Shown here: in pieces, positions 36,510 through 49,869 of the stretch
Layout of the letters: every line of letters begins with the position of its first letter
How positions within the stretch are numbered: the first letter of the stretch is position 1
Source: Limosilactobacillus avistercoris
GTDB lineage: Bacteria; Bacillota; Bacilli; Lactobacillales; Lactobacillaceae
Direction: 5' to 3'
Length of the DNA: 64,000 nt
Assembly: GCF_014836425.1 (NCBI RefSeq)
Contig: NZ_JACSQW010000003.1
Span: forward strand, 1-64,000
Program-made: the position numbers and the translations under genes
Notes under the pieces: model-generated
Database searches by the model: none
What the model was told of the DNA's origin: nothing
The model's input: the letters and a program-made list of their open reading frames with translations, nothing else

Positions 36510-37312
36510 CTAACCATTTCCTCCGTTTTTAAATATTTATCAGGCACACTAATCCCTACACTAATTAATTTTTCCCTTATTTGTTCACCAGTTGCCGGAG
36601 CTAGTTGAAGTTCTTTTAATAACTTACTGTTTGATAAAACTTCCTCAGTAATACCATTTGCTAACACTTTCCCCTGCTCAAGAACTAAAACGTGATCGGC
36701 TAGTTCTGCTTCATTTAAATCATGAGTAATCATAATAATCGTATAGTGACCGTCATCATGAAGCTTTCTTAATAACTTCATAATTGATTCTCTTCCCATT
36801 GGATCAAGCATACTCGTAGCCTCATCCAAAACAATTATTTGGGGTCTGACCGCTAAAACACCAGCAATTGCAATCCGTTGCTTTTGCCCACCAGAAAGAT
36901 CGGAAATTAAGCTATTTTCATACTTTGTCATTCCAACCGTCGCTAAAGCTTGTTTAATTATCATTGGCATTTCTTCAGGTGCGACATTATAATTCTCCAA
37001 GCCAAAAGCAACATCCTCTGCAACTGTTGAACCCACAAATTGATTTTCTGGATTCTGAAATACCATTCCAACAAGCTTATGAACTTCTTCTAAATTTTGT
37101 TCATTTACTACTAAATTATCAATTGTAATTTGCCCCTTATTAGGCTGAAGAAGTCCATTAAGAAGTCGCATAATAGTACTTTTGCCACTTCCGTTATGGC
37201 CAACAATAGAAATCCATTTATTAGTGGGTAAAGTAAAAGACTGATCATCTATCAATATTTTTTGGGAATTCGGATATTTGAATGTAACGTGGTTAAATTT
37301 AATCTCTCGCAT
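36485..37312 (-). CDS. ecfA1: ECF transporter ATP-binding protein EcfA1
   Basis: 275 residues. Walker A GHNGSGKSTIM, Q-loop MVFQNPENQFVG, LSGGQKQR and Walker B IIVLDEATSMLD. Pairs with EcfA2 and EcfT to power vitamin import. First gene after the rplQ downstream element, in the standard place behind the alpha operon. Confidence 0.95.
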   Translation of the reverse strand: MREIKFNHVTFKYPNSQKILIDDQSFTLPTNKWISIVGHNGSGKSTIMRLLNGLLQPNKGQITIDNLVVNEQNLEEVHKLVGMVFQNPENQFVGSTVAEDVAFGLENYNVAPEEMPMIIKQALATVGMTKYENSLISDLSGGQKQRIAIAGVLAVRPQIIVLDEATSMLDPMGRESIMKLLRKLHDDGHYTIIMITHDLNEAELADHVLVLEQGKVLANGITEEVLSNSKLLKELQLAPATGEQIREKLISVGISVPDKYLKTEEMVRWLKQKLN

Positions 37313-37371
37313 CTTTTTTATCCTTTACATTAATACTTATTATTTTAACAGAGAAATTAAAAGAATTTAAA

Positions 37372-37500
37372 AATAAAAAATCACTTACCAAAGAAGTGCA
37401 CGGTCTCCCGCATTCAAGCTAGACTAGGGATAATAATCCCACCATCGTAACGCTCTATACTTCAGTGATAGTGATTCTTTATTACGTATTAATAAACTTT
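37372..37500 (-). ncRNA. L17 downstream element-like RNA and terminator
   Basis: The region after rplQ on the minus strand shows GGGA/TCCC around TTATTA, a conserved-looking GCTTGAATGCGGGAGA stretch, and a final hairpin CACTT/AAGTG followed by ATTTTTTATTTTT. Position (3' of rplQ in a lactobacillus) and layout fit the L17DE motif described downstream of L17 genes. The identification is from position and memory of the motif. A covariance model search would settle it. Confidence 0.55.
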
Positions 37501-37513
37501 GATTAACGAAATG

Positions 37514-37897
37514 TTAGTCAACGAATTCCAAGATAACCATCTTAGCACCGTCACCACGACGAGGCATAGTCTTCAAAATCCGTGTGTAACCACCATTACG
37601 TTCAGCATACTTAGGTGCCAATTCTTCAAATAAGTTTTGAAGAGCAGATTGGATACGAATGTTGTCGCCATCTTCCTTAACATCAGCAACAACGTTCCGA
37701 ACAAAAGCAGCTGCCTTACGACGTGAAGCTAAATCGCCACGCTTTGCAAGGGTAATCATTTGGTCAGCAGTCTTACGAACTTCCTTAGCACGAGCTTCGG
37801 TAGTAGTAATACGACCATTAACAATTAAATCAGTAGTTAAATCACGTAATAAAGCCTTACGTTGTGAACTTGTACGTCCTAATTTACGGTAACTCAT
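37514..37897 (-). CDS. rplQ: 50S ribosomal protein L17
   Basis: 127 residues, starting [19 protein letters not shown]. Last ribosomal gene of the alpha operon part, directly after rpoA. AAGGAGGGAC lies before the ATG. Ordinary. Confidence 0.97.
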   Translation of the reverse strand: MSYRKLGRTSSQRKALLRDLTTDLIVNGRITTTEARAKEVRKTADQMITLAKRGDLASRRKAAAFVRNVVADVKEDGDNIRIQSALQNLFEELAPKYAERNGGYTRILKTMPRRGDGAKMVILEFVD

Positions 37898-37931
37898 GAA
37901 GTTGTCCCTCCTTTTCTATTGGTTTGATTAA

Positions 37932-38876
37932 TTAATCATCTTGACGAAATGAAACGCCGAGATCGTTTAATTTCAACTTAATTTCTTCAAGTGACTTTTG
38001 GCCTAAGTTCCGCACTTTCATCATGTCAGCTTCGGTCCGATCGGATAATTCCTTAACAGTGTTAATACCCGCACGCTTAAGACAGTTGTAAGAACGAACA
38101 GAAAGATCCAATTCTTCAATCGTCATTTCAAGCATCTTTTCTTTATGGGTTTCTTCCTTTTCAACCATTACTTGTGCATTTTGGGCCTCTTCAGTAAGGT
38201 TAACAAACATTGCCAAGTGTTCAGTTAAAATCTTTGCACCCAAGCTAACAGCTTCAGTCGGTGTTAATGAACCATCAGTCCAAACATCTAAGGTTAGTTT
38301 ATCGTAATCATTACGTTGACCAACCCGAGCATTTTCAACTGTGTAGTTAACACGTTCAATCGGGGTATAAATGGAGTCGATCGGCAATACACCAATTGCA
38401 AGATCATCCATTCGAGCTTTGTTATCATTTGCAGAAAGATATCCACGCCCTTTATCAGCGGTCATCTTGATGTGTAATTCGGCACCATCTGCAACGGTAG
38501 CAATATACAAGTCAGGATTAAGAACCTTAACGTCACTATCGCCTTGAATATCACTGGCGGTAACTTCAGCAGGACCCTTAACATCAATTTCAAGATCCTT
38601 TTGTTCTTCTGAATCAAGTTTCAGGGAAACCTTCTTCAAGTTCAAAATGATTTGGGTTACATCTTCAGTAACACCTTCAACAGTACTGAATTCATGTAAA
38701 ACACCATCAATTTGAATACTAGTGATGGCAGCACCAGGTAAAGATGCTAGTAAAACTCGTCTTAATGAATTACCAAGTGTAGTTCCATAACCACGTTCGA
38801 GTGGTTCAACAACGAACTTACCGTAGCTATCAGTTTCTTCAACCTTGTGAATGTTTGGCTTTTCAAATTCGATCAT
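37932..38876 (-). CDS. rpoA: RNA polymerase alpha subunit
   Basis: 314 residues: N-terminal assembly domain ([21 protein letters not shown]) and C-terminal DNA/activator-contacting domain ([21 protein letters not shown]). Normal length. Sits between rpsK and rplQ as in all Firmicutes. Confidence 0.98.
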   Translation of the reverse strand: MIEFEKPNIHKVEETDSYGKFVVEPLERGYGTTLGNSLRRVLLASLPGAAITSIQIDGVLHEFSTVEGVTEDVTQIILNLKKVSLKLDSEEQKDLEIDVKGPAEVTASDIQGDSDVKVLNPDLYIATVADGAELHIKMTADKGRGYLSANDNKARMDDLAIGVLPIDSIYTPIERVNYTVENARVGQRNDYDKLTLDVWTDGSLTPTEAVSLGAKILTEHLAMFVNLTEEAQNAQVMVEKEETHKEKMLEMTIEELDLSVRSYNCLKRAGINTVKELSDRTEADMMKVRNLGQKSLEEIKLKLNDLGVSFRQDD

Positions 38877-38958
38877 TCTATCTCTGTACCCCTTTCAAAC
38901 GCAGTTCGTATTTTAGACTAAAAGGCCATTGGTGGATTCGTAACTCCAGCAATGTCAA

Positions 38959-39348
38959 TTAAACACGACGACGCTTTGGAGGACGAGAACCATTATGAGG
39001 AACTGGAGTTACATCACGAATAGCAGTAACTTCCAAACCAGTAGCTTGAAGAGCACGGATAGCTGATTCACGACCAGAACCTGGACCCTTAACTTCAACT
39101 TCGACAGTCTTCATACCGTGTTCCATAGCTTGCTTTGCAGCAGCTTCAGAAGCCATTTGGGCAGCGAAAGGAGTTGACTTCCGTGAACCCTTAAAGCCTA
39201 ATACACCAGCTGATGACCAAGCAACAGCATTACCTTGAACATCGGTAATCATGATCAAAGTGTTGTTAAATGTTGAGTGAATGTGAGCAACACCAGTTTC
39301 AACATTCTTTTTTGCACGACGCTTACGCGTACCTTTTTTGGTTGCCAT
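38959..39348 (-). CDS. rpsK: 30S ribosomal protein S11
   Basis: 129 residues, starting [21 protein letters not shown], ending in the basic [11 protein letters not shown] tail that contacts rRNA at the platform. AGGAGG precedes the ATG. Ordinary. Confidence 0.98.
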   Translation of the reverse strand: MATKKGTRKRRAKKNVETGVAHIHSTFNNTLIMITDVQGNAVAWSSAGVLGFKGSRKSTPFAAQMASEAAAKQAMEHGMKTVEVEVKGPGSGRESAIRALQATGLEVTAIRDVTPVPHNGSRPPKRRRV

Positions 39349-39382
39349 ATTAAGTACTAACCTCCTTTATATTAAAATAAAA

Positions 39383-39748
39383 TTACTTCTTCTTGTTAGC
39401 AATAGTAACTGCCTTACCCTTACGAGTACGTGCATTGTTCTTAGTGTGTTGACCACGAACTGGTAAACCACGACGGTGACGCATTCCACGGTATGAACCA
39501 ATTTCTTGGAGCCGCTTAATGTTTAAAGTAACTTCACGACGTAAGTCACCTTCAACTTGGTATTGGTCAACTTGAGTACGGATTTGTTCTTCTTGTTCAG
39601 GAGTCAAATCACGAACACGGATATCTTCTGAAACACCAGCATCCTTCAAAATCTTTTGAGCACGAGTGTTACCGATTCCGTAAATGTATGTTAAGCCGAT
39701 TACGATTCGCTTGTCACGAGGTAAATCGACACCTGCGATACGAGCCAT
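39383..39748 (-). CDS. rpsM: 30S ribosomal protein S13
   Basis: 121 residues with [21 protein letters not shown] at the start and the basic [16 protein letters not shown] tail that contacts tRNA at the subunit bridge. Ordinary. Confidence 0.98.
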   Translation of the reverse strand: MARIAGVDLPRDKRIVIGLTYIYGIGNTRAQKILKDAGVSEDIRVRDLTPEQEEQIRTQVDQYQVEGDLRREVTLNIKRLQEIGSYRGMRHRRGLPVRGQHTKNNARTRKGKAVTIANKKK

Positions 39749-39779
39749 TTATTTACACCTCCATCCTTATTTAAATAAA

Positions 39780-39899
39780 TTACTTGCCTTGGCGTTGCTT
39801 GTGCTTAGGATTAGCAGAGCAAATAACCATAACACGTCCATGACGCTTTACGATCTTGCAGTGTTCGCACATCCGCTTGACTGATGGTCTTACTTTCAT
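39780..39899 (-). CDS. rpmJ: 50S ribosomal protein L36
   Basis: 39 residues, [14 protein letters not shown] then [20 protein letters not shown]. The CxxC, the later Cys and the His keep the zinc site, so this is the zinc-binding (C+) form. It lies between infA and rpsM in the standard order with AGGAGG before the ATG. Confidence 0.96.
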   Translation of the reverse strand: MKVRPSVKRMCEHCKIVKRHGRVMVICSANPKHKQRQGK

Positions 39900-39934
39900 T
39901 TTATTAATCCTCCTAGAGAGTTACTGTTTAATTT

Positions 39935-40153
39935 CTACTTAAACCGGAAAGTGATCCGACCCTTGGTCAAATCATATGGTGACATTTCTACTTTAACACG
40001 ATCACCTGGCAAAATCTTAATATAATGCATACGGATCTTACCAGAAACGTGTGCTAAAATTTCTGCACCATTTTCCAATTCAACTTTAAACATCGCATTA
40101 GGTAAGGTTTCTGTAATCTTACCTTCAACTTCAATCACATCGGCTTTTGCCAC
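39935..40153 (-). CDS. infA: Translation initiation factor IF-1
   Basis: 72 residues, one S1-like OB fold ([21 protein letters not shown]). The start is GTG 40153 with AAGGAGG upstream; upstream ATG codons would add an unrelated N-terminus. Binds the A site during initiation. Confidence 0.97.
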   Translation of the reverse strand: MAKADVIEVEGKITETLPNAMFKVELENGAEILAHVSGKIRMHYIKILPGDRVKVEMSPYDLTKGRITFRFK

Positions 40154-40282
40154 AATTGGTTCCTCCTTGCATAACCAAGAAATGACGTAAAAACGGTGGA
40201 AAATAGTATTATTTTCCACTGTAAGCTATATAAACCTTACAAAGTTTAGCATAACTATGTAAACTTCGCAAGGTTTAACAGC

Positions 40283-42261
<1,979 letters not shown>

Positions 42262-42696
42262 TTACATCACCTCAGTTTTACCGCCAGCAGCTTCGATAGC
42301 TGATACTGCTGAAGCAGAAAACTTATTAGCCTTTACTGTTAACTTCTTAGTAAGCTTTCCGCTACCAAGAACCTTAACACCGCTCTTTAAGTTCTTAACA
42401 ATACCGCTTTCCATCAACAATTGTGGAGTAACTTCAGTACCATCTTCGAACCGGTCCAAAGTACTTAAGTTAACAATAGCGTATTCCTTACGGTTAATGT
42501 TAGTGAAACCACGCTTTGGAATTTGCCGGTAAAGTGGCATTTGGCCCCCTTCAAAGCCCAAACGTGTCTTACCATGAGCCTTTTGACCCTTAGTACCACG
42601 TCCAGAAGTAAAACCATGACCAGATGAAAGGCCACGACCCTTACGAAGACGCTTTGAACGAGAACCTGCAGCAGGTTTTAATTCGTTTAACTTCAT
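42262..42696 (-). CDS. rplO: 50S ribosomal protein L15
   Basis: 144 residues, glycine- and arginine-rich start ([17 protein letters not shown]). Late assembly protein of the 50S subunit. Adjacent to secY with no gap. Confidence 0.97.
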   Translation of the reverse strand: MKLNELKPAAGSRSKRLRKGRGLSSGHGFTSGRGTKGQKAHGKTRLGFEGGQMPLYRQIPKRGFTNINRKEYAIVNLSTLDRFEDGTEVTPQLLMESGIVKNLKSGVKVLGSGKLTKKLTVKANKFSASAVSAIEAAGGKTEVM

Positions 42697-42728
42697 TTAG
42701 TAGGCACCTCCTTATTATTTAGTTGTAA

Positions 42729-42911
42729 TTACTTAACTTCTTCAATAGAAACTAAGTGAGCAATCTTAAAGATTTGGCCACGTGTTGCAGCGTTATCTGG
42801 CAAAATAACAGAGCTGTTAATCTTACCAAGACCCAATGCCTTCACAGTCCGGCGTTGAGTAGGCTGACGGTGGGCAACACTGTGGATTAAAGTAACTTTA
42901 ACTTGAGCCAT
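42729..42911 (-). CDS. rpmD: 50S ribosomal protein L30
   Basis: 60 residues ([20 protein letters not shown]). Standard position between rpsE and rplO. Ordinary. Confidence 0.97.
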   Translation of the reverse strand: MAQVKVTLIHSVAHRQPTQRRTVKALGLGKINSSVILPDNAATRGQIFKIAHLVSIEEVK

Positions 42912-42925
42912 AATTAGTGCCCTCC

Positions 42926-43435
42926 TTATTCTGCTAAGTGGTCTACAGAAACGCCACGAAGTTTAGCAACTTCTTCAGCGCTCTTCAATTGCTTCAAACC
43001 TTCAAATGTTGCACGAACAACGTTAACAGGAGTGTTTGAACCAAGACGCTTTGAAGTAACATCGGCTACACCGGCAAGGTCCATAACGTTACGAACTGCA
43101 CCACCGGCAGCAACCCCAGAACCTTCAACGGCTGGCTTCAACATAATCTTTCCACCACCGTATGTACCGATAACTTCGTGTGGAATAGTAGTACCAACGA
43201 TAGGAACAGTGATCAGGTTCTTTTCAGCAGCAGCTTGAGCCTTACGGATAGCTTCTGGAACTTCTTGAGCCTTACCAGTACCAAAACCAACATGGCCCTT
43301 ACGATCGCCGACGATAACTAAAGCGGCAAAACGCATCCGACGACCACCCTTAACAACCTTGGTAATCCGGTTGATGGCAACAACTTGATCGTCTAAGTCC
43401 AACTTTGCTGGATCAATGAATTCTGATGATGTCAT
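42926..43435 (-). CDS. rpsE: 30S ribosomal protein S5
   Basis: 169 residues: N-terminal dsRNA-binding-like domain ([21 protein letters not shown]) and a C-terminal domain with [19 protein letters not shown]. Helps decoding accuracy. The VKGGRR loop, where spectinomycin-resistance changes cluster, looks wild type. Confidence 0.97.
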   Translation of the reverse strand: MTSSEFIDPAKLDLDDQVVAINRITKVVKGGRRMRFAALVIVGDRKGHVGFGTGKAQEVPEAIRKAQAAAEKNLITVPIVGTTIPHEVIGTYGGGKIMLKPAVEGSGVAAGGAVRNVMDLAGVADVTSKRLGSNTPVNVVRATFEGLKQLKSAEEVAKLRGVSVDHLAE

Positions 43436-43457
43436 TGCAGGTTATTCCTCCTTTTCC

Positions 43458-43814
43458 TTAGAATTTAAGTCCGTTTTCACGAGCAGCTTCAGCTAATGCT
43501 TGAACACGACCATGGTAAAGGTATCCACCACGATCAAAGACAACATTAGTGATGTTCTTAGCAGCAGCACGCTTGGCAATTAATTCACCAACACCACTAG
43601 CTTGTTCAGTCTTGCTCTTTCCACTAACTTCACTGTCAATTGTGGAGGCACTTGCGAGCGTCACACCCTTTACGTCATCAATTAATTGAGCGTAAATGTT
43701 TTTGTTTGAACGGTAAACACTTAAGCGTGGGCGCTCCGCAGTACCAGAAATCTTACCGCGAACGCGCATATGACGACGTTGACGGATCTTATTCTTATCT
43801 GGTTTAGAAATCAC
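43458..43814 (-). CDS. rplR: 50S ribosomal protein L18
   Basis: 118 residues, starting [20 protein letters not shown]. Binds 5S rRNA with L5. I use GTG 43814: GAGG lies 8 bases upstream; the GTG at 43823 lies inside the binding site itself. Confidence 0.95.
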   Translation of the reverse strand: MISKPDKNKIRQRRHMRVRGKISGTAERPRLSVYRSNKNIYAQLIDDVKGVTLASASTIDSEVSGKSKTEQASGVGELIAKRAAAKNITNVVFDRGGYLYHGRVQALAEAARENGLKF

Positions 43815-43879
43815 AACAGTCACCTCTTAATATAAAATTTAGTTTAATTTGTAGATAATAACTAAGTAGTAATGAAATA

Positions 43880-44416
43880 TTACTTACCAGTCTTACCTTC
43901 CTTACGAATAATGTGTTCGTTTTCGTAACGAATACCCTTACCCTTGTATGGTTCAGGTGAACGAACGGCACGAACTAAGGCAGCAAAATCACCAAGATGT
44001 TGCTTGTTGATTGAGCTTAATTCAATAGTAGTGTTGTCAGGAACCTTAATATCAACATCTTCTGGCTTGTCCATTTCAACTGGTTGGGAGTAACCAACAG
44101 TTAAAATAAGCTTGTTACCCTTAAATTGGGCACGGTAACCAACACCGACAAGCTTCAAGGTCTTACTAAATCCATTAACAACACCTTCAACCATGTTATT
44201 GACATTTGCACGGGTAGTTCCGTGAATCATCTTAACTTGGTTGCTGTCATCATCACGATCAAACTTTATAACGTTACCTTCAACGCTCATCTTGATCAAT
44301 GGTGAAATTTCACGACTTAAAGTACCCTTAGGTCCCTTTACAGTCACAACATTACCTTGTTGGGAAATTTCTACACCTTCTGGTAGATCAATTTCCTTGT
44401 AACCAATACGACTCAT
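43880..44416 (-). CDS. rplF: 50S ribosomal protein L6
   Basis: 178 residues, two repeated L6 folds ([16 protein letters not shown] and the tail [20 protein letters not shown]). Near the factor-binding site of the 50S subunit. AGGAGG precedes the ATG. Confidence 0.97.
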   Translation of the reverse strand: MSRIGYKEIDLPEGVEISQQGNVVTVKGPKGTLSREISPLIKMSVEGNVIKFDRDDDSNQVKMIHGTTRANVNNMVEGVVNGFSKTLKLVGVGYRAQFKGNKLILTVGYSQPVEMDKPEDVDIKVPDNTTIELSSINKQHLGDFAALVRAVRSPEPYKGKGIRYENEHIIRKEGKTGK

Positions 44417-44445
44417 GCTTGCACCTCCTAACTTAATTTATTTAA

Positions 44446-44844
44446 TTACCAGATATAGGCGATAACTTCGCCACCAATTTTTTTGGCGCGAGCAACCTTG
44501 TCAGTCACAACACCTTCAGATGTTGAGATAATGGCAATCCCTAATCCGTTGAGAACCTTTGGCACTGCGTCAGCCTTAACGTATGTACGAAGACCGGGCT
44601 TAGAAATCCGCTTTAATCCGGAAATAACCCGTTGACCATCGTTACCATACTTTAAGAAGACACGAATGATGCCTTGCTTGTTATCGTCAACGTATTCAAC
44701 ATCGCGAATGAAACCTTCATTCTTTAAGATTTCAGCGATGTCCTTCTTCATCTTTGATGCAGGTGCTTCTACTGATTCGTGTTGAGCCATATTAGCGTTA
44801 CGAATACGAGTTAAGAAATCTGCGATTGGATCACTCATAGACAT
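44446..44844 (-). CDS. rpsH: 30S ribosomal protein S8
   Basis: 132 residues ([20 protein letters not shown]-terminal [20 protein letters not shown]). Central-domain assembly protein; regulates the spc operon in enterobacteria. ATG 44844 has AGGAGG 9 bases upstream; ATG 44838 is the alternative. Confidence 0.96.
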   Translation of the reverse strand: MSMSDPIADFLTRIRNANMAQHESVEAPASKMKKDIAEILKNEGFIRDVEYVDDNKQGIIRVFLKYGNDGQRVISGLKRISKPGLRTYVKADAVPKVLNGLGIAIISTSEGVVTDKVARAKKIGGEVIAYIW

Positions 44845-44875
44845 CGATGTTTTCCTCCTTTTGTCGGTGATTTGT

Positions 44876-45061
44876 TTACCAGCTAGCCTTCTTTAAACCA
44901 GGAATTTGTCCCTTGTGGGCAAGTTCTCGTAAGCAAAGCCGGCATAAGTGGAATTTACGGTAAACTGAGTGCGGACGTCCACAACGTGCACAGCGTGTGT
45001 ATTCACGACTTGAGAACTTAGCTGGACGGTTGCACTTAGCAATCATTGATTTTTTAGCCAA
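44876..45061 (-). CDS. rpsZ: 30S ribosomal protein S14, zinc-binding type
   Basis: 61 residues with CARC and CRLC, the zinc ribbon of the short S14 form. Under zinc shortage such genes are often backed up by a zinc-free S14 paralogue; none is in this window. Confidence 0.97.
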   Translation of the reverse strand: MAKKSMIAKCNRPAKFSSREYTRCARCGRPHSVYRKFHLCRLCLRELAHKGQIPGLKKASW

Positions 45062-45076
45062 TTTGTGGAACCTCCT

Positions 45077-45619
45077 TTATTTAGCGAACGGCATACCAAG
45101 TTGAGCCAATAATTCGTGTGATTCTTCATCAGTTTGCGCAGTTGTAACAATAACAACATCCAAACCACGAACACGGTTAACCTTATCAAAATCAATTTCA
45201 GGGAAGATTAATTGTTCACGGATACCCAAAGTGTAGTTACCACGGCCATCAAATGACTTATTGCTTACACCATGGAAATCACGAACACGAGGTAATGAAA
45301 CATTAATCAACTTATCCAAGAAATCATACATGCGTTCACCACGTAAAGTGACCTTAGCACCAATTGACATACCTTCACGAAGACGGAATCCGGCAATTGA
45401 TTTCTTAGCCTTAGTAATCAAAGGCTTTTGACCAGAAATTAATCCTAATTCTTCAACGGCTTCATCAAGGTTCTTTGAGTTGGTAGTAGCGTCACCAACA
45501 CCCATGTTCAAGACAATCTTGTCAATCTTAGGTGCTTGCATGATTGATGAATAGTTAAACTTTTCAATCAATGCTGGACGGATTTCACTTTCGTACTTAG
45601 CTTTCAAACGATTTTCCAT
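45077..45619 (-). CDS. rplE: 50S ribosomal protein L5
   Basis: 180 residues ([19 protein letters not shown]; later [15 protein letters not shown]). Binds 5S rRNA and the P-site tRNA. Ordinary. Confidence 0.97.
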   Translation of the reverse strand: MENRLKAKYESEIRPALIEKFNYSSIMQAPKIDKIVLNMGVGDATTNSKNLDEAVEELGLISGQKPLITKAKKSIAGFRLREGMSIGAKVTLRGERMYDFLDKLINVSLPRVRDFHGVSNKSFDGRGNYTLGIREQLIFPEIDFDKVNRVRGLDVVIVTTAQTDEESHELLAQLGMPFAK

Positions 45620-45649
45620 TGGAAGTTATTCCTCCTTTCGTAATTAATT

Positions 45650-45958
45650 TTAGTCGATAGTCTTGCCGGACTTCTTGGCAAAACGAACCTTCTTACCATC
45701 AACGAACTTGAAACCAACGCGGGTTGGTTCGTTAGTAGAAGGATCAATCAGCATAACATTTGAAGCACTGATAGCAGCTTCAGTATCAATAACTCCACCA
45801 TTAGGGTTTGAGTTACTTGGCTTTTGGTGTTTCTTAACCATGTTAATGCCTTCAACGATCACACGGTTAGCAGAAGCAATGGTCTTCTTAACAGTACCTT
45901 CCTTGCCCTTGTCCTTACCGGCGATAACGCGAACTTTGTCACCTGTTTTAATGAACAT
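45650..45958 (-). CDS. rplX: 50S ribosomal protein L24
   Basis: 102 residues with an N-terminal KOW motif ([20 protein letters not shown]). Initiates 50S assembly. Ordinary. Confidence 0.97.
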   Translation of the reverse strand: MFIKTGDKVRVIAGKDKGKEGTVKKTIASANRVIVEGINMVKKHQKPSNSNPNGGVIDTEAAISASNVMLIDPSTNEPTRVGFKFVDGKKVRFAKKSGKTID

Positions 45959-45992
45959 GTTGATAGTGCACCTCCTTATTTTTGGGTAAATC

Positions 45993-46361
45993 TTACAGAA
46001 CTTCTGGAGCTAATGAAACGATCTTCATGAAGTCATCTCCACGAAGTTCACGAGCAATTGGGCCAAAAATACGGGTACCCTTAGGGCTCTTATCGTTGTT
46101 AATCAAAACAGCGGCGTTTTCATCAAACTTGATGTATGAACCATCCTTACGGTGTAGACCTTGCTTAGTCCGTACTACAACAGCCTTAACAACGTCACCC
46201 TTTTTGACAACGCCACCTGGTGTTGCCTGTTTTACAGTAGCAACAATAATATCACCAATGTTACCTGTTTTTACTCGGGAACCACCTAAAATCTTGATTA
46301 CCAAGATTTCACGGGCACCGGAGTTATCAGCGACCTTCAACCGACTTTCTTGTTGAATCAC
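45993..46361 (-). CDS. rplN: 50S ribosomal protein L14
   Basis: 122 residues ([19 protein letters not shown]). Lies at the subunit interface and contacts 16S rRNA. Ordinary. Confidence 0.97.
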   Translation of the reverse strand: MIQQESRLKVADNSGAREILVIKILGGSRVKTGNIGDIIVATVKQATPGGVVKKGDVVKAVVVRTKQGLHRKDGSYIKFDENAAVLINNDKSPKGTRIFGPIARELRGDDFMKIVSLAPEVL

Positions 46362-46425
46362 GGTTAATGTCCTCCTTCCATCTTTGAATAAGAATTAGAA
46401 TACGAAATTTAGAGTTATCTGCTAA

Positions 46426-46692
46426 TTAAAGGGTAGCAGCCTTTTCGACAATCTTTACAAGACGGAAACGCTTCTTTGCAGATAATGGACGTGTTTCCAT
46501 GATTTGTACAGTGTCGCCAGTCTTAGCTTCGTTGTTTTCGTCGTGTGCATAGTACTTCTTTGAGTACTTAACACGCTTGCCGTAAATTGGGGCACTCTTA
46601 TAAGTATCAATCACAACAGTGATAGTCTTATCCATTTTATCGGAAACAACGCGGCCTTGATAAACCTTACGTGCATTACGTTCTTCACTCAT
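46426..46692 (-). CDS. rpsQ: 30S ribosomal protein S17
   Basis: 88 residues, OB fold ([19 protein letters not shown]). Primary 16S rRNA binder. Ordinary. Confidence 0.97.
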   Translation of the reverse strand: MSEERNARKVYQGRVVSDKMDKTITVVIDTYKSAPIYGKRVKYSKKYYAHDENNEAKTGDTVQIMETRPLSAKKRFRLVKIVEKAATL

Positions 46693-46717
46693 GCGCTAAT
46701 CCTCCTTTTCGTATTCT

Positions 46718-46924
46718 TTATTTATTTAATTCTTGTTGACGAAGAACTGTCTTAACCCGGGCAATGTCTTTGCGTACTTGCTTAAGACTTGCAGTGTTTT
46801 CCAATTGGCCGGTTGCTAATTGGAAACGTAAGTTAAATAATTGCTCCTTCAGTTCCTTTTCACGGTCAAGTAGCTTCTCAGTGGTTAATCCATTCAGTTC
46901 TTGTACGTAATCTTTACTTTTCAT
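46718..46924 (-). CDS. rpmC: 50S ribosomal protein L29
   Basis: 68 residues, two helices ([19 protein letters not shown]). Near the tunnel exit. The start ATG 46924 lies inside the last codons of rplP, with AGGTGG 8 bases upstream; an earlier in-frame ATG at 46936 lacks a site. Confidence 0.95.
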   Translation of the reverse strand: MKSKDYVQELNGLTTEKLLDREKELKEQLFNLRFQLATGQLENTASLKQVRKDIARVKTVLRQQELNK

Positions 46925-47348
46925 TAGATTGTCCACCTACTTCCTCACGTTTTACGATCTTAGTGCGAACTGGCAACTTGTGACCGGCAAGACGTAAAGC
47001 TTCACGAGCAGTTTCTTCAGATACACCTGCTACTTCGAACATTACCTTGCCACGCTTAACTGGGGCAACCCAACCTTCTGGGGCACCCTTACCATTACCC
47101 ATCCGGACACCAACACCTTTGCTAGTGTAGGAAAGTTGAGGGAAGATCTTAATCCAAACCTTACCACCACGCTTCATGTAACGGGTAATAGCGATACGAG
47201 CAGCTTCAATTTGACGGTTACTGATCCAGTGGGAATCCAATGCTTGTAAACCGAATTCACCGAATGAAACAGTCTTACCACCCTTAGCTTCACCACGCAT
47301 GTGGCCACGTTGAACCTTACGGTGCTTAACTCGCTTAGGTACTAGCAT
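46914..47348 (-). CDS. rplP: 50S ribosomal protein L16
   Basis: 144 residues ([19 protein letters not shown]). Helps position tRNA in the A site. Overlaps the start of rpmC by 11 bases. Confidence 0.97.
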   Translation of the reverse strand: MLVPKRVKHRKVQRGHMRGEAKGGKTVSFGEFGLQALDSHWISNRQIEAARIAITRYMKRGGKVWIKIFPQLSYTSKGVGVRMGNGKGAPEGWVAPVKRGKVMFEVAGVSEETAREALRLAGHKLPVRTKIVKREEVGGQSNEK

Positions 47349-47350
47349 GT

Positions 47351-48010
47351 TTACTTCCCTCCTTCTTCATCGTTGTTCTTCTTGGCTGGGAAAACTTCAC
47401 CACGGTAGATCCAAGTCTTTACACCAAGAACACCGTATGTAGTGTTAGCTTCATCCCAAGAGTAATCAATGTCAGCACGTAATGTGTGCAAAGGAACAGT
47501 TCCGTCAGAGTATGATTCAACCCGTGACATATCTGCACCATTCAAACGACCAGCAACTTGAGTTTTAATACCCTTAGCACCGGCACGCATTGCACGTTGC
47601 ATAGCACCACGCATTGCACGACGGAATGCGATACGTGCTTCCAATTGACGAGCGATGCTTTCACCAACAAGGTGCGCATCCAAGTCTGGCTTCTTGATTT
47701 CCACAATGTTAATGTGGACACGCTTACCAGTTAACTTGTTTAATTCCTTACGAAGTGCTTCAACTTCTGAACCACCCTTACCAATAACCATACCAGGCTT
47801 GGCAGTATGAATTGAAACGTTTACGCGGTTAGCAGCACGTTCAATTTCAACGGTTGATACTGAGGCATCAGCAAGTCGCTTTTCAATGTACTTACGGATC
47901 CGAAGGTCTTCGTTTAAGTAGTTAGCAAAATCTTTTTCTGCGTACCACTTAGCAGTCCAGTCGCGAATGACCCCAACACGAAAACCATTAGGATTGATCT
48001 TTTGACCCAC
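47351..48010 (-). CDS. rpsC: 30S ribosomal protein S3
   Basis: 219 residues with a KH domain ([20 protein letters not shown]) and the C-terminal S3 domain. Forms part of the mRNA entry channel. Ends in an acidic/basic tail. Confidence 0.97.
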   Translation of the reverse strand: MGQKINPNGFRVGVIRDWTAKWYAEKDFANYLNEDLRIRKYIEKRLADASVSTVEIERAANRVNVSIHTAKPGMVIGKGGSEVEALRKELNKLTGKRVHINIVEIKKPDLDAHLVGESIARQLEARIAFRRAMRGAMQRAMRAGAKGIKTQVAGRLNGADMSRVESYSDGTVPLHTLRADIDYSWDEANTTYGVLGVKTWIYRGEVFPAKKNNDEEGGK

Positions 48011-48022
48011 TATTCATTCCTC

Positions 48023-48370
48023 CTATCGTTCTGTAACAACCACTGTGATGTGACTAGTCCGCTTGTTAATTGGTGAAGCGGAACCCTTGGCACGTGGACG
48101 GAACCGCTTAAGGGTTGGTCCTTCGTTTGCAAATGCTTCGCTAACTACAAGTGAAGCACGATCCAAGTCAAAGTTGTTTTCAGCGTTTGCAACAGCAGAT
48201 TTTAATACTTTTTCAACATCTGAAGCGGCACCACGAGGAGTGAACTTCAGAATAGCAAATGCTTCGGCAACGCTCTTACCGCGAATAGCGTCTAAAACAA
48301 GACGAACTTTCCGTGCAGAAACACGAACCATCTTAGCAGTTGCCTTAGCGGATGTAATGTTTTCAGCCAT
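48023..48370 (-). CDS. rplV: 50S ribosomal protein L22
   Basis: 115 residues. The extended loop reaching the peptide tunnel is [18 protein letters not shown], without visible macrolide-resistance duplications. Ordinary. Confidence 0.97.
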
Positions 48371-48388
48371 GTCTATAGTTCACCCTCC

Positions 48389-48664
48389 TTACTTAGTTGC
48401 CTTGTCATCAGCTGCGTGACCATGGAAAGTCCGTGTTGGAACAAATTCACCAAGCTTGTGACCAACCATATCTTCTTGTACGTAAACTGGCACATGCTTA
48501 CGACCATCATATACAGCGAAAGTATAACCGATAAAACTTGGGAAAATTGTTGAACGACGTGACCATGTCTTGATGACAGTTTTCTTATCAGAACCTTCTT
48601 GTTCCTTAACCTTCTTTAATAGAGAAGCGTCAGCGAAAGGTCCTTTCTTCAAACTACGACCCAT
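48389..48664 (-). CDS. rpsS: 30S ribosomal protein S19
   Basis: 91 residues ([33 protein letters not shown]). Binds the 16S head with S13. Ordinary. Confidence 0.97.
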   Translation of the reverse strand: MGRSLKKGPFADASLLKKVKEQEGSDKKTVIKTWSRRSTIFPSFIGYTFAVYDGRKHVPVYVQEDMVGHKLGEFVPTRTFHGHAADDKATK

Positions 48665-48704
48665 TTAGTGTACCTCCTCTCGGGTATTTGAGCGATATTT
48701 AATC

Positions 48705-49550
48705 TTAACGAGTATGTGGACCGCGCTTCCGACCACGAACAATGAACTTGTTTGAACGAGCCTTGTGTGAACGAGTCTTCTTACCAGCGGTCTTCTTACC
48801 CCATGGAGATAGAGGAGATGGTAAACCAACAGGTTGCTTACCTTCACCACCACCATGTGGGTGATCATTAGGGTTCATAACAGAACCACGAACGTGTGGA
48901 CGTTGACCAGCATAACGAGTACGACCAGCCTTACCCTTAATAAGCAATGCATGTTCATCGTTACCAACAGTACCGATAGTAGCACGGCAAGTTGCAAGAA
49001 CCATCCGAACTTCACCAGATGATAGACGAACAAGTACATACTTTTCTTCCTTACCAAGCAATTGAGCAGAAGCACCAGCTGAACGAGCTAATTGACCACC
49101 CTTACCTGGCTTTAATTCAATGTTGTGAATAACAGTACCAACTGGGATGTTCTTTAATGGAAGAGCATTACCAACCTTGATATCAGCTTCTGGACCAGAT
49201 TGAACTGTCATACCAACTTTAAGACCCTTAGGAGCGAGGATGTATGACTTAGTACCATCAGCGTAAACAAGTAAAGCAATGTTAGCAGTCCGGTTTGGAT
49301 CATATTCGATTGCCTTAACAGTTGCAGGTACATCATCCTTAATCCGCTTAAAGTCAATGATACGGTATTGACGCTTTACACCACCACCACGGTGACGAAC
49401 AGTAATGTGACCGTAACTGTTACGACCAGCCTTGTGCTTCAAAGGAGCCAATAATGACTTTTCTGGAGCTGACTTTGTAATTTCAGCAAAGTCATAACCG
49501 TTCATATTACGGCGACCGTTAGTAGTAGGTTTGTACTTACGAATTCCCAC
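48705..49550 (-). CDS. rplB: 50S ribosomal protein L2
   Basis: 281 residues; the conserved peptidyl-transferase-region histidine is in [18 protein letters not shown]. Starts with GTG or ATG at the [15 protein letters not shown]-terminus. Ordinary. Confidence 0.97.
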   Translation of the reverse strand: MGIRKYKPTTNGRRNMNGYDFAEITKSAPEKSLLAPLKHKAGRNSYGHITVRHRGGGVKRQYRIIDFKRIKDDVPATVKAIEYDPNRTANIALLVYADGTKSYILAPKGLKVGMTVQSGPEADIKVGNALPLKNIPVGTVIHNIELKPGKGGQLARSAGASAQLLGKEEKYVLVRLSSGEVRMVLATCRATIGTVGNDEHALLIKGKAGRTRYAGQRPHVRGSVMNPNDHPHGGGEGKQPVGLPSPLSPWGKKTAGKKTRSHKARSNKFIVRGRKRGPHTR

Positions 49551-49575
49551 TATGTTTTCCTCCTTTTTTTAATGA

Positions 49576-49869
49576 TTAGTTTTCACTGTCGTTAAACAGT
49601 TTGATTTCATTTGAATCGGCAGATAAAGTAACAATAGCCTTACGACGACGCTTAGTGTAACCAACGTAACGGCCTTGACGCTTCTTCTTACCCTTTAAGT
49701 TCATGATGTTTACCTTAACAACCTTAACACCAAAGACTTCTTCAACAGCATTCTTTACTTGTGTCTTAGTTGCTCGTAAATCAACATCGAATGTGTAACG
49801 CTTGTCGTCCATACCGGCCATTGAAGCTTCGGTAACTACTGGACGTAAGATAACTTCGCGTGCTTCCAT
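49576..49869 (-). CDS. rplW: 50S ribosomal protein L23
   Basis: 97 residues ([19 protein letters not shown]). Docking site at the tunnel exit for trigger factor and SRP. The start overlaps the rplD stop by 1 base. Confidence 0.97.
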   Translation of the reverse strand: MEAREVILRPVVTEASMAGMDDKRYTFDVDLRATKTQVKNAVEEVFGVKVVKVNIMNLKGKKKRQGRYVGYTKRRRKAIVTLSADSNEIKLFNDSEN

